The notes beneath the pieces were generated by a model, which did no database searches, was not told the origin of the DNA, and saw only the letters and a program-made list of their open reading frames with translations. Positions 56,305 through 64,000 of a DNA stretch of 64,000 nucleotides are shown in pieces (within the stretch, counting starts at the first letter, position 1; every line of letters begins with the position of its first letter). The position numbers and the translations under genes were made by a program. The stretch is from assembly GCA_946409545.1 (NCBI GenBank), contig CAMJWT010000005.1:1-64000 (forward strand). The letters run 5' to 3'. The stretch comes from RUG12783 sp946409545 (lineage in GTDB: Bacteria; Bacillota_I; Bacilli_A; RF39; UBA660).

Positions 56305-56520
56305 TTGCATTACATTCATTACTATTGTTATTACAAAGAAAGCTATTCCAAGAGCCATTGTAACTCTACTAATAAATAGTTCACTACCACGTTCTTTTCT
56401 TTTGTTAAATAAGTCTAAGCTTCCACCACTAATAATTTGACTAGCAGGTTCAGCTTTACCACTTTGTAATAAAACAATTATAATTAATAATATTGATATA
56501 ACTAATAATACAACCTTCAT
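56302..56520 (-). CDS. secG: Preprotein translocase subunit SecG
   Basis: A 72-residue protein with two membrane helices (about 3-20 and 50-70) and the SecG loop: LLQSGKAEPASQIISGG followed by a short basic stretch. SecG assists SecYE in moving proteins across the membrane. Length is typical. GAGG precedes ATG. Last gene downstream of trmD and the 165-residue gene, with its own likely promoter. Confidence 0.93.
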   Translation of the reverse strand: MKVVLLVISILLIIIVLLQSGKAEPASQIISGGSLDLFNKRKERGSELFISRVTMALGIAFFVITIVMNVMQ

Positions 56521-56541
56521 AAATTAAACCTCACTTTCAAT

Positions 56542-56570
56542 AAGATAACAAAATATCAACAAAAAGTCAA
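56542..56570 (-). promoter_or_regulatory. Likely secG promoter
   Basis: On the minus strand TTGACT (56565-56570) and TATCTT (56542-56547) are 17 bases apart, between the end of the 165-residue gene and secG. The -10 matches consensus at four of six. Confidence 0.5.
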
Positions 56571-56573
56571 TAT

Positions 56574-57071
56574 TTACCTACCTCTTCTAACTTGATTTTC
56601 TAATTCTTCGTCACCTAATGGAATACCATTATTCATCATATGCATAAAGATTTCATTTTGTCTTCTTCTATAAGCCATCTCATAAATCTTATCTTGTAAT
56701 TCTTTTTCAATAATTTTTATTTTCTTACTAATTAAGGCAATATGTTCTTTTTCAATATATTTACGATCACGATTAATAAGTTCCATTTTAAACTTTTCTA
56801 CTTGATTTAGAGCTTTCATTAAACTATCACTTGAATCGTCATCATCATCTTCATATATAGATACAATATATTCTAAAATCTTTTTAAAACGATTATTTAT
56901 TCTCTTCATCATATATTGATCAATTAAGTCATCATTAACAATTAAAACGTTAGAAAGTTTTAAATCAAGAACTTCTTTTTCATCAATAGGATATGATATA
57001 TTGGTATGATAATTAGATAATCTTACATAATCATTTTCTTTAACTAAAGTATATTTATCGATTGTCTTCAT
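56574..57071 (-). CDS. Hypothetical coiled-coil protein
   Basis: A 165-residue soluble protein. The first 45 residues look beta-rich, then an acidic stretch (EDDDDDSS, near 88-95) and a long charged coiled coil to a basic tail (VRRGR). No family recognised. ATG at 57071 has GGGAG seven bases upstream and overlaps the trmD 3' end by 17 bases; a longer frame back into trmD is not supported. Its place between trmD and secG may hint at translation or secretion, but that is context only. Confidence 0.6.
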   Translation of the reverse strand: MKTIDKYTLVKENDYVRLSNYHTNISYPIDEKEVLDLKLSNVLIVNDDLIDQYMMKRINNRFKKILEYIVSIYEDDDDDSSDSLMKALNQVEKFKMELINRDRKYIEKEHIALISKKIKIIEKELQDKIYEMAYRRRQNEIFMHMMNNGIPLGDEELENQVRRGR

Positions 57072-57738
57072 TATATTTCTCCCATAAGTCAGGTCTATTC
57101 TCTCGAGTAATTCTAATTCTTTCTTGTAATCGATATTCATCTATTTTTTTATGATCACCAGAAAGAAGAATTTCAGGTACTTCCATATTATTATACACCC
57201 TTGGCTTAGTATATACAGGATAATCAAGTAAATTGTCTGTAAAGGATTCACTATTTAAACTTTCACTTGTAATAGCGCCATCCAAAAGACGCGTAATACT
57301 ATCAACAAGAATCATTGCAGGAATCTCTCCACCAGTTAAGACATAATCACCAATACTTATTTCCATATCACAAATCGATTTAATTCTCTCATCAAAACCT
57401 TCATAATGACCACAAATAATAATTAAATGTTTTTCTTTTGATAAGTCATAAGCCATTTTTTGATTATATACTTTTCCAGTTGGTGTCATTAATATAACTT
57501 TACTATCATCTGTTCTTAGACTATTAACACAATCAAAAATTGGTTGACACGATAGAACCATTCCAGCTCCACCACCAAATGGAGTATCATCAACATTACC
57601 ATGAGGATCAAGAGTATAATCACGAAAGTTATGAACGTTTATAGAAACTATTCCTTTTTCAACACATCTTTTAATAATTGATTCTGTGAAAGCACCATCA
57701 AAGAGATTTGGAAACAAAGATAAAATATCTATTTTCAT
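57055..57738 (-). CDS. trmD: tRNA (guanine37-N1)-methyltransferase
   Basis: A 227-residue SPOUT methyltransferase that methylates G37 next to the anticodon and prevents frameshifts. The trefoil-knot motifs are intact: PFGGGAGMV, IICGHYEGFDERI, and IGDYVLTGGE, with the catalytic Asp in the ILVDSITRL helix. ATG overlaps the rimM TGA (ATGA). The rpsP and rplS genes that commonly flank rimM-trmD are absent here. Confidence 0.96.
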   Translation of the reverse strand: MKIDILSLFPNLFDGAFTESIIKRCVEKGIVSINVHNFRDYTLDPHGNVDDTPFGGGAGMVLSCQPIFDCVNSLRTDDSKVILMTPTGKVYNQKMAYDLSKEKHLIIICGHYEGFDERIKSICDMEISIGDYVLTGGEIPAMILVDSITRLLDGAITSESLNSESFTDNLLDYPVYTKPRVYNNMEVPEILLSGDHKKIDEYRLQERIRITRENRPDLWEKYNEDNR

Positions 57739-58193
57739 AAACCTTCCACCTCTTTTATATAAATAATTTTTTCAGAGTTATCAATGTGATCAATTAATTC
57801 ATAAGGAATAAATTTACCATTACGACAAACTAACATCTTTTTATTCATTGTCATTAATCTTATTTCACTTAAGAAAGTATCAATATAACTATTTTCTACT
57901 TTGTAACCAATTAAATCATCTTCAATGACTTCATCATTAAAGTATTTATCACGGTCTATATATACTGTACTATTTTTTAAATTAATAACATCTTCGATAC
58001 GATTAATACCAACAAGTGTTACCATATCATAACCTTTATGAACACGATAACTATTAATGATATAAGGTTTATCAATAATTATTTCATTACCAACTTTAAA
58101 GATTTTATCTTTTTCATTAAAATCTGATTTAATTCTTATCTCACCTTTAATACCATGAGTTGTAACATATTTACCAATAGCGATTTTATTCAT
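57735..58193 (-). CDS. rimM: 16S rRNA processing protein RimM
   Basis: A 152-residue RimM, which helps mature the head of the 30S subunit. Starts MNKIAIGKYVTTHGIKGEIRI, the conserved N-terminal barrel, and has a PRC-barrel C-terminal half (DDLIGYKV, FIPYELIDHID). AAGGAG precedes ATG. Coupled to trmD by an ATGA overlap. Confidence 0.92.
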   Translation of the reverse strand: MNKIAIGKYVTTHGIKGEIRIKSDFNEKDKIFKVGNEIIIDKPYIINSYRVHKGYDMVTLVGINRIEDVINLKNSTVYIDRDKYFNDEVIEDDLIGYKVENSYIDTFLSEIRLMTMNKKMLVCRNGKFIPYELIDHIDNSEKIIYIKEVEGL

Positions 58194-58208
58194 AAAGATT
58201 ACTCCTTT

Positions 58209-58940
58209 CTATTTATTAAATTCATATAAAATAATACTAGTAGCGACTGCGACATTCAAACTTTCACAATTAGAGTTCATTGGAATATAAATATTCTTAT
58301 CACACATATTCTGTAATTCTTCTTTTAATCCTTGTCCTTCATTACCCATAAGTAATGCAAACTTATTCGTTTTAACTTCACTTAAATTAACACCATTATG
58401 AACATTAGTACCAAGAATATCATATTCTTTTTCTTTTAATTCTTTAATAACTTCAACAAGATCTCTTCTAATGATATTAGTATGAAAGATAAGACCTTGA
58501 GTACTACGAATAACTTTATCATTATATAAGTCAACTGTATCATTAGATAGAACTATCGTATCAATATTAAAAGCCACACTACTTCGAATAATAGTTCCTA
58601 AATTCCCTGGATCTTGAATATTATCAAGTAATAAAAGATGATTACCAGAAAGATTATTGTTATCCATAATCTTACATACACCTATTACCTTAGGTATTGA
58701 TGGCATCCTACTAATCTTTTTCATAATAGATTCCGTTACATATGTTATTTCCATATTAACATCAAAATCTATTTCACAATTCTCTAATACTAAAATATCT
58801 ACTAAATTATTAACATTAATAGCTTCCTTAACTAAATGTTCTCCCATTACTAAAAACAATTTATTAATATTTCGATTTTTAGTTTCATTAAGGGAAGTAT
58901 ATAATTTAATTTTTTTATTATCAAGACTAGTTATTAACAT
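58209..58940 (-). CDS. TrmH/SpoU-family RNA methyltransferase
   Basis: A 243-residue RNA 2'-O-methyltransferase. An N-terminal L7Ae-like substrate-binding domain (about 1-95) is followed by the SPOUT core: LDNIQDPGNLGTIIRS (motif 1), LMGNEGQGL (motif 2), IPMNSNCESLNVAVAT (motif 3). Fits the YsgA/RlmB-like rRNA methylases; the exact nucleotide is not predictable. AGGTGA precedes ATG. Between recX and rimM in the same transcript. Confidence 0.92.
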   Translation of the reverse strand: MLITSLDNKKIKLYTSLNETKNRNINKLFLVMGEHLVKEAINVNNLVDILVLENCEIDFDVNMEITYVTESIMKKISRMPSIPKVIGVCKIMDNNNLSGNHLLLLDNIQDPGNLGTIIRSSVAFNIDTIVLSNDTVDLYNDKVIRSTQGLIFHTNIIRRDLVEVIKELKEKEYDILGTNVHNGVNLSEVKTNKFALLMGNEGQGLKEELQNMCDKNIYIPMNSNCESLNVAVATSIILYEFNK

Positions 58941-58969
58941 AGTATCACCTCTTTAATTATACTATATAA

Positions 58970-59698
58970 TTATTCAAAATAACCCTTCTGATATAATTTT
59001 TGTTTTATTTTATATTCTAGTTCATCACCAGAATATTTCTTTTCTAGTTTCTTTCTTATCTTTTCTTTTTCTTTATTTAGATTATCTTTATCATCAACAT
59101 ACACGTGATATAAACATTCATTAACTAGTTCTTTATCATAACCAAGATTAACTAGATTAACAATTATACTATTCTTAAACATATATCTACTTTTTCGATT
59201 ACTTTTAAGTTTTTTATTAATATAATCATTTACTTTTTCTTTTTGAAGACTATAATTAAAATCTTTTAAATATTTAGAATAAACAGGATATGGAATACCT
59301 AATTCTTCTAAATGTTTTTTTATCTTTAAAGGGCCATCATTAGATAAATTAATTTTATCATTTATATAACATTTACTATAATAATCATCATTTAAGTAAC
59401 CTTTTTTTATTAATTTATCAATTGTATTATTAATATCAAGATTACTATAACCTTTTTTTGTTAAATAATCTTCCATTTCTTTAATACTACGTATTTTAGT
59501 ACTAATATATTTTAAACTAACTTCGTAAATAGAATATTTATCATTAAGTTTTATTATTCTATCAACATCATCAATCTCTTTTTTTAATAATAATTCTTCT
59601 TTGATAATAATATCTTCATATAATTTTATCTTTTCATTATTTTCAAGATAAACATTATATTTATTACCACTTAGTTTTTGATATTTAATTATTTTCAT
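58970..59698 (-). CDS. recX: Regulatory protein RecX
   Basis: A 242-residue all-helical RecX, which modulates RecA filaments. It shows the three-helix repeats typical of the family, such as YISTKIRSIKEMEDYLTKKG, DKLIKKGYLND and NLVNLGYDKELV. Length fits the longer Bacillota form. GAGGG precedes ATG; it overlaps tsaC by 14 bases. Confidence 0.88.
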   Translation of the reverse strand: MKIIKYQKLSGNKYNVYLENNEKIKLYEDIIIKEELLLKKEIDDVDRIIKLNDKYSIYEVSLKYISTKIRSIKEMEDYLTKKGYSNLDINNTIDKLIKKGYLNDDYYSKCYINDKINLSNDGPLKIKKHLEELGIPYPVYSKYLKDFNYSLQKEKVNDYINKKLKSNRKSRYMFKNSIIVNLVNLGYDKELVNECLYHVYVDDKDNLNKEKEKIRKKLEKKYSGDELEYKIKQKLYQKGYFE

Positions 59699-60673
59699 TT
59701 ACCCTCTTATAGTTATAATTACATGTTCTAATTAGTCTATTCATAATTGCTAGACCTAATGATTTAATAGTAGTAGCTTCAATAATTATTAAATCAGCTT
59801 CATCTTTATCGGCAACACGAAGCAATTTAAAGATGTTGTGAGCAATCATCTTTAAATCATTACCATAATCATAATATTTATAGCAATCGATATTTAAATC
59901 ATGTCCAATAATAATTATCTTTTTATCTTTATCCACAAATTTGTGGATAATTTCTTTATCACATAACATACATTCTGTATTTGGTGAATAATGTTTATAA
60001 AGCATACCAGGAGATTCTACTTTACCTTCAGCTTTCTTAAATAAGAATTCTGATACATTACACTTACCAATAACTTCTTCGATATCTTCTCTTGTAATAA
60101 AACCAGGTCTAAGTATCGTTGGAACATTATCAATTACTTTAACAACAGTACTCTCTAAGCCTATTAAAGAGTCACCTCCATCAATTAAATAATCAACAGA
60201 GTCTTTAAATTCGTCATAGATATCAAGTACATTCGTTCCACTTGGTTTTGTACTTTTATTAGCAGATGGAGCAGCAATTGGAAAATCTAGTTTATCCAAA
60301 AGTTCATGAGCAATAGGATCAATAGGAACTCTTATACCAACTGTATCCATATTACATGTTACATTACTTGGAATAATATCTTTTTTCTCTAAGATTAAAG
60401 TAAATGGTCCTGGCATAAATGTATCAATAAGTTTTTGTTCTATTTCATTATTAACTATTGCATACTTTGATATTTCTTCTTTATTTTTAAGATGAACTAT
60501 TAAAGGATTATTACTTGCTCTATTCTTTGCTTCAAATATTTTATCAACACTAGATGTGGATAAAGCATTAGCTCCTAATCCATATACGGTTTCTGTTGGG
60601 AAAATAACAAGATTTCCTTTATTTAAACTATCTATTGCAAGATCTAGTTCATCTACACTTATAATCTTACTCA

Positions 60674-60674
<1 letters not shown>
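59685..60674 (-). CDS. tsaC: Threonylcarbamoyl-AMP synthase, Sua5/YwlC type
   Basis: A 329-residue enzyme that makes threonylcarbamoyl-AMP for the t6A37 modification of tRNA. Seen: TETVYGLGANA, KNRASNNPLIVH (ATP-binding KxR and S), PGPFTLIL, SANKSTKPSGT and STVVKV. The C-terminal 120 residues are the Sua5 domain, with the linking SPGMLYKHYSP segment. ATG overlaps the tgt stop by one base (TAATG), with AGGTGA upstream. Confidence 0.94.
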
Positions 60675-61843
<1,169 letters not shown>

Positions 61844-61851
61844 TCATATGT

Positions 61852-61880
61852 ATTATAGCAAAAAGAATTATTAATGTAAA
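61852..61880 (-). promoter_or_regulatory. Promoter of the tgt operon
   Basis: On the minus strand TTTACA (61875-61880) and TATAAT (61852-61857) are 17 bases apart, with TGC making an extended -10. Close to consensus; RNA should start near 61845. Confidence 0.8.
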
Positions 61881-61881
61881 T

Positions 61882-61908
61882 TAAAAAGAGGATTTCTCCT
61901 CTTTTTAT
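61882..61908. terminator. Terminator of the riboswitch-controlled gene pair
   Basis: AAAAAGAGGA pairs with TCCTCTTTTT around TTTC, with T-rich sequence on the minus strand. It ends the pair of membrane-protein genes. Confidence 0.85.
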
Positions 61909-62637
61909 TTATCCTAATCTTTTATAATTTTTAATTACACCAATTACAAAGATTAAATAAAATAATAAAAATGTACAACCTCTAATAATTCTAGCTTTCT
62001 CTGCAAAATCTAAATCAGATTTACTTTTAACTTTAAGTCTAATATTAGTTCCTTCAATTTCAAAGATATCTTCACTAGTATTAAGATTCTTTTCTTCTTC
62101 TGGTGTAAATGTTCTTACTTGTTCATATGTTTCAATAACATCAAAGATTTCACTTGAGTTTTCATCATCTCTAAAGAATTCAATCATTTTAGATAAATCT
62201 TCTTCAAAGTATTCAAAATTGAAATTTTTATTTGGTACAAAACGATAAACGGTTCTTTTATATTCTCTATTACCATTTGCATAATTTTTACTGTTATCAT
62301 AGTTTTCTGTCTTTTCCCAATGACTAACTAAAACGAATGGTGTATTGCAAGAAACATCTTGAATACCATCAGCTAGTTCTAAAGCTCTTTTAATCATTTC
62401 ACTAGCTTCTTCCATATTCTCTAAATCAATATTTAAATATTCACCATCAATTTCTAAAGATACTTCTTCTTCACTAGATATTTCTTGTACAATTTTTGGT
62501 TCGTTGCCAATACTTGATTCTACTTTTGTTTCACCTTTACCTGTATAAGGTATCATAAGAATAATTGATGATATTAATGCACAAGCACCTCTTTTAGCTA
62601 TATCAATATATTTTGAACTTATTTCTTTAATTTTCAT
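61909..62637 (-). CDS. Membrane protein of unknown function, second of riboswitch-controlled pair
   Basis: A 242-residue paralog of the next-upstream gene. N-terminal amphipathic MKIKEIS stretch, membrane helix at about 18-33, GKGETKVESSIGNE, about 160 residues outside the cell with the conserved SHWEKTENY, NREYKRTVYRF and ENSSEIFDVIETYE blocks, and a C-terminal helix at about 215-235. Both ends in the membrane would make a loop-shaped outer domain. ATG at 62637 is chosen because GGGGG stands at the same distance as in the paralog. Not recognised as any known transporter. Expression depends on the manganese riboswitch at 63414-63503. Confidence 0.7.
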   Translation of the reverse strand: MKIKEISSKYIDIAKRGACALISSIILMIPYTGKGETKVESSIGNEPKIVQEISSEEEVSLEIDGEYLNIDLENMEEASEMIKRALELADGIQDVSCNTPFVLVSHWEKTENYDNSKNYANGNREYKRTVYRFVPNKNFNFEYFEEDLSKMIEFFRDDENSSEIFDVIETYEQVRTFTPEEEKNLNTSEDIFEIEGTNIRLKVKSKSDLDFAEKARIIRGCTFLLFYLIFVIGVIKNYKRLG

Positions 62638-62654
62638 ATACATTCCCCCTTTTG

Positions 62655-63365
62655 TTATTTCAATCCCATTATTCCATATTTTTTATATCTTATAATCATA
62701 ATAATGATTACAGATAATATCATTGAGCAACCTAGAATAATACTTTTTCTTTCACTACTATTCTTTTTTTCTTCTATTCTTTTACTTTCATCTCTTGATA
62801 AAAATTTAAAAGTAAGATTAGTTCCATCAATAGAAATCATATCTTCTTTTGTATTAATACTTTTTTCTTCTTCCTTAGTTAAATTAACAGTTTCAACTTG
62901 TTTTTCAACTATATCAAAGATTTCAAGCGCATTTTCATTATCTCTAAAGAATAATGCTATTTTTTCAATATCTTCATCGAAGTATTCAGGATTAAACTTT
63001 TCATTAACCGTAAATTTATATACTTTTCTCATATATTCACGATTATCTTTTTTATAACCCTTATCCACTTCATAGTTACTTGATCTTACCCAATGTGTTG
63101 TAAAAATAAATGTTGGACGTTCAGAAACATCTGTATATGCTAAAAGATCTCTTAATTCATCCTTAAACTGTTCTAAGTTGTTTTCATCAACTGTAATAAC
63201 ATTTTGATATTCTTGTATAACTTTTGTTTCATTACCAATACTTGATTCTACTTTTGTTTCACCTTTACCACCATGTGGTATAAAAAGTAATATAGCAGTT
63301 AAAACTGTACACACTCCTCTTTTAACATAATCAATAACTTTTGGACTAATTTCTTTAATTTTCAT
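62655..63365 (-). CDS. Membrane protein of unknown function, first of riboswitch-controlled pair
   Basis: A 236-residue protein, N-terminal membrane helix at about 16-31, the GKGETKVESSIGNE block shared with its paralog, an outer region with THWVRSSNY, NREYMRKVYKF and NALEIFDIVEKQ blocks, and a C-terminal helix at about 210-228. GGGGG lies seven bases before ATG, at the end of a 138-base leader that carries a yybP-ykoY riboswitch. Known genes under that riboswitch are manganese exporters (MntP, TerC-like, P-type ATPases) and transport-linked proteins. This protein resembles none of these, so a manganese-linked role is inference. Confidence 0.72.
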   Translation of the reverse strand: MKIKEISPKVIDYVKRGVCTVLTAILLFIPHGGKGETKVESSIGNETKVIQEYQNVITVDENNLEQFKDELRDLLAYTDVSERPTFIFTTHWVRSSNYEVDKGYKKDNREYMRKVYKFTVNEKFNPEYFDEDIEKIALFFRDNENALEIFDIVEKQVETVNLTKEEEKSINTKEDMISIDGTNLTFKFLSRDESKRIEEKKNSSERKSIILGCSMILSVIIIMIIRYKKYGIMGLK

Positions 63366-63382
63366 ATATATTCCCCCTTTTT

Positions 63383-63425
63383 GCAGGAGTACAAAAAAAG
63401 AGACTCCTGCTTACGCAAAAGTCTC
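63383..63425 (-). promoter_or_regulatory. Terminator/antiterminator switch of the riboswitch
   Basis: GAGACT (63420-63425) can pair with AGTCTC (63400-63405), followed by seven T: an intrinsic terminator. Alternatively GCAGGAGT (63403-63410) pairs with ACTCCTGC (63383-63390), which uses three bases of the terminator stem and prevents it. The GAGACT arm overlaps the 3' strand of aptamer stem P1, so ligand-stabilised P1 should favour read-through. An ON switch by manganese is the expected behaviour. Confidence 0.78.
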
Positions 63426-63503
63426 GCCCGATTTAAAAATCTTCCTTACCGGTATAAAAAACGTCTTGACGATAAGGAACTAAAGGACTACTCCCCTTTA
63501 ACG
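63414..63503 (-). ncRNA. yybP-ykoY manganese riboswitch aptamer
   Basis: In the leader of the paralogous membrane-protein pair. Seen on the minus strand in order: CGTTAAAG with AAAGGGGAGTAG, a helix TTCCTTA...TAAGGAA, CGTCAAGACG, ACCGGTAAGG, and GGGCGAGACTTTTGCG. AAAG and CTTTTGCG close P1 (with one mismatch). These blocks match the yybP-ykoY consensus (RF00080), including the GGGGAGUAG and GCGAGAC boxes. The motif senses Mn2+ in characterised cases. The assignment is by recognition, not by covariance scoring. Confidence 0.85.
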
Positions 63504-63509
63504 AGTATA

Positions 63510-63538
63510 ATTATATCATAACTGTCCAAAAATGTCAA
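63510..63538 (-). promoter_or_regulatory. Strong sigma-70 promoter of the riboswitch transcript
   Basis: On the minus strand TTGACA (63533-63538), a 17-base spacer and TATAAT (63510-63515): perfect consensus. RNA should start near 63503, at the aptamer edge. It begins just five bases after the stop of the phosphatase gene. Confidence 0.92.
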
Positions 63539-63543
63539 GTAAA

Positions 63544-64000
63544 TTATTCTTTAACTAACTTTCCACCTGATAATTTATATACTGTTGGATTACCATTAAT
63601 CATCTTTTTTCGGAAATTATTTATTAGATTTAAATCTTTATTTTTATCTTTACTTTCACTTAAAAACCAATTAATAAACTTTTCTTGTTCCATCGTTCCA
63701 GAAGCTTTTATTTGATTATATAAACTATTAATTTCACTACCATTTCTTGTCTTTCCTGAATTCCATACTTCTCTTCTAAAATATGATAATTCATAATCAT
63801 CAAACAAATTAGTTTTACTTAATCCTAAGATACCTTCAAGTAACATAGCAATAGTTCCTGTTCGATCAGTTCCAACTGCACAGTGGAAATAAACTTTTTT
63901 ACCAGATACTACTAATTTCATTATAGCTTCTACCGCATTTCTTGAATTAATTCTCTTAACAGTATAACCATAAACTTGATAATTATGTTTAGTAAAAGAT
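63544..64000 (-). CDS. Tyrosine-protein phosphatase, C-terminal fragment
   Basis: An open frame that enters from the right edge; at least 151 residues are visible. VYFHCAVGTDRTGTIAML carries the CX5R phosphatase loop (Cys...Arg) of the Y_phosphatase3/LipA-type family of secreted or cytoplasmic tyrosine/lipid phosphatases. The frame continues upstream of the first internal ATG (63921) through KRINSRNAVEAI without a stop, so the true start is outside the window. The C-terminus ends GGKLVKE. No terminator follows before the riboswitch promoter. Confidence 0.85.
   Translation of the reverse strand, partial: SFTKHNYQVYGYTVKRINSRNAVEAIMKLVVSGKKVYFHCAVGTDRTGTIAMLLEGILGLSKTNLFDDYELSYFRREVWNSGKTRNGSEINSLYNQIKASGTMEQEKFINWFLSESKDKNKDLNLINNFRKKMINGNPTVYKLSGGKLVKE

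Noticed and set aside
63383..63410. GCAGGAGT/ACTCCTGC hairpin as a terminator
   Set aside because: It is followed by AAAAAGGGGG and the ribosome binding site, not a T tract; it fits an antiterminator.

Overview
The window is very AT-rich DNA with standard stop codons: TGA ends genes (for example the ACATGATG junction near 28540) and Trp is TGG, so this is not the mycoplasma code. Shine-Dalgarno sites are GGAGG or AGGTGA types, and gene content (AddAB, RarA, a YolD/UvrX-like polymerase pair, RecX, YwlC-type TsaC, SecG, TrmD, RimM, Tgt) points to a low-GC Bacillota chromosome. A compact gut Bacilli or Mollicutes-related lineage such as the RF39 group is my inference, not proven by the sequence. 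All but three genes lie on the minus strand, so the window sits inside one replication arm. No rRNA, tRNA, CRISPR array or insertion sequence was seen.

Layout. 1-8,885: an ABC ATPase fragment, then small metabolic or unknown genes (TrpF-like, rhodanese lipoprotein, HD, HAD, Nudix, HIT, GNAT), a membrane HExxH protein, and a secreted phosphoesterase whose signal anchor carries an in-frame TAA. 8,925-15,716: addB-addA, a small membrane protein on the plus strand, and a degenerate DnaQ-like protein next to a dUTPase. 15,767-25,249: three large paralogous membrane-anchored surface proteins with Big2-type repeats and an apparently unnamed Cys-rich module. 25,329-33,698: a DUF1653 protein and five membrane-anchored proteins. 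Three of them begin with a zinc ribbon, and the outer domains include a clostripain-like protease, an HExxH protein and a trypsin-like domain that has lost its catalytic triad. 33,757-40,521: rarA, polymerase, yolD, two flavoproteins and an alpha/beta hydrolase in one operon. 40,575-48,634: a probable type VII secretion effector operon (three small helical proteins, a 1264-residue protein, a candidate immunity protein) with an RNA ligase RtcB as its last gene, followed upstream by a second rtcB behind a frameshifted small gene. 48,718-56,267: a phosphoesterase, a P-loop kinase/pyrophosphatase-like fusion, an ABC transporter fusion, DUF4186, transglutaminase-like, metallo-beta-lactamase-fold and C39-like proteins. 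56,302-61,825: tgt-tsaC-recX-rRNA methyltransferase-rimM-trmD-unknown, then secG. 61,909-64,000: two paralogous membrane proteins of unknown function behind a yybP-ykoY (manganese) riboswitch, and a tyrosine phosphatase fragment.

The most notable points are: the riboswitch-controlled gene pair, which is a candidate new manganese-response module; rtcB inside a secretion-effector operon; the Cys-rich module shared by the three giant surface proteins; and the cluster of zinc-ribbon-anchored proteases with one pseudo-protease. Start codons were chosen by Shine-Dalgarno spacing, and several differ from the longest open frame because the extra codons are really the ribosome binding site.
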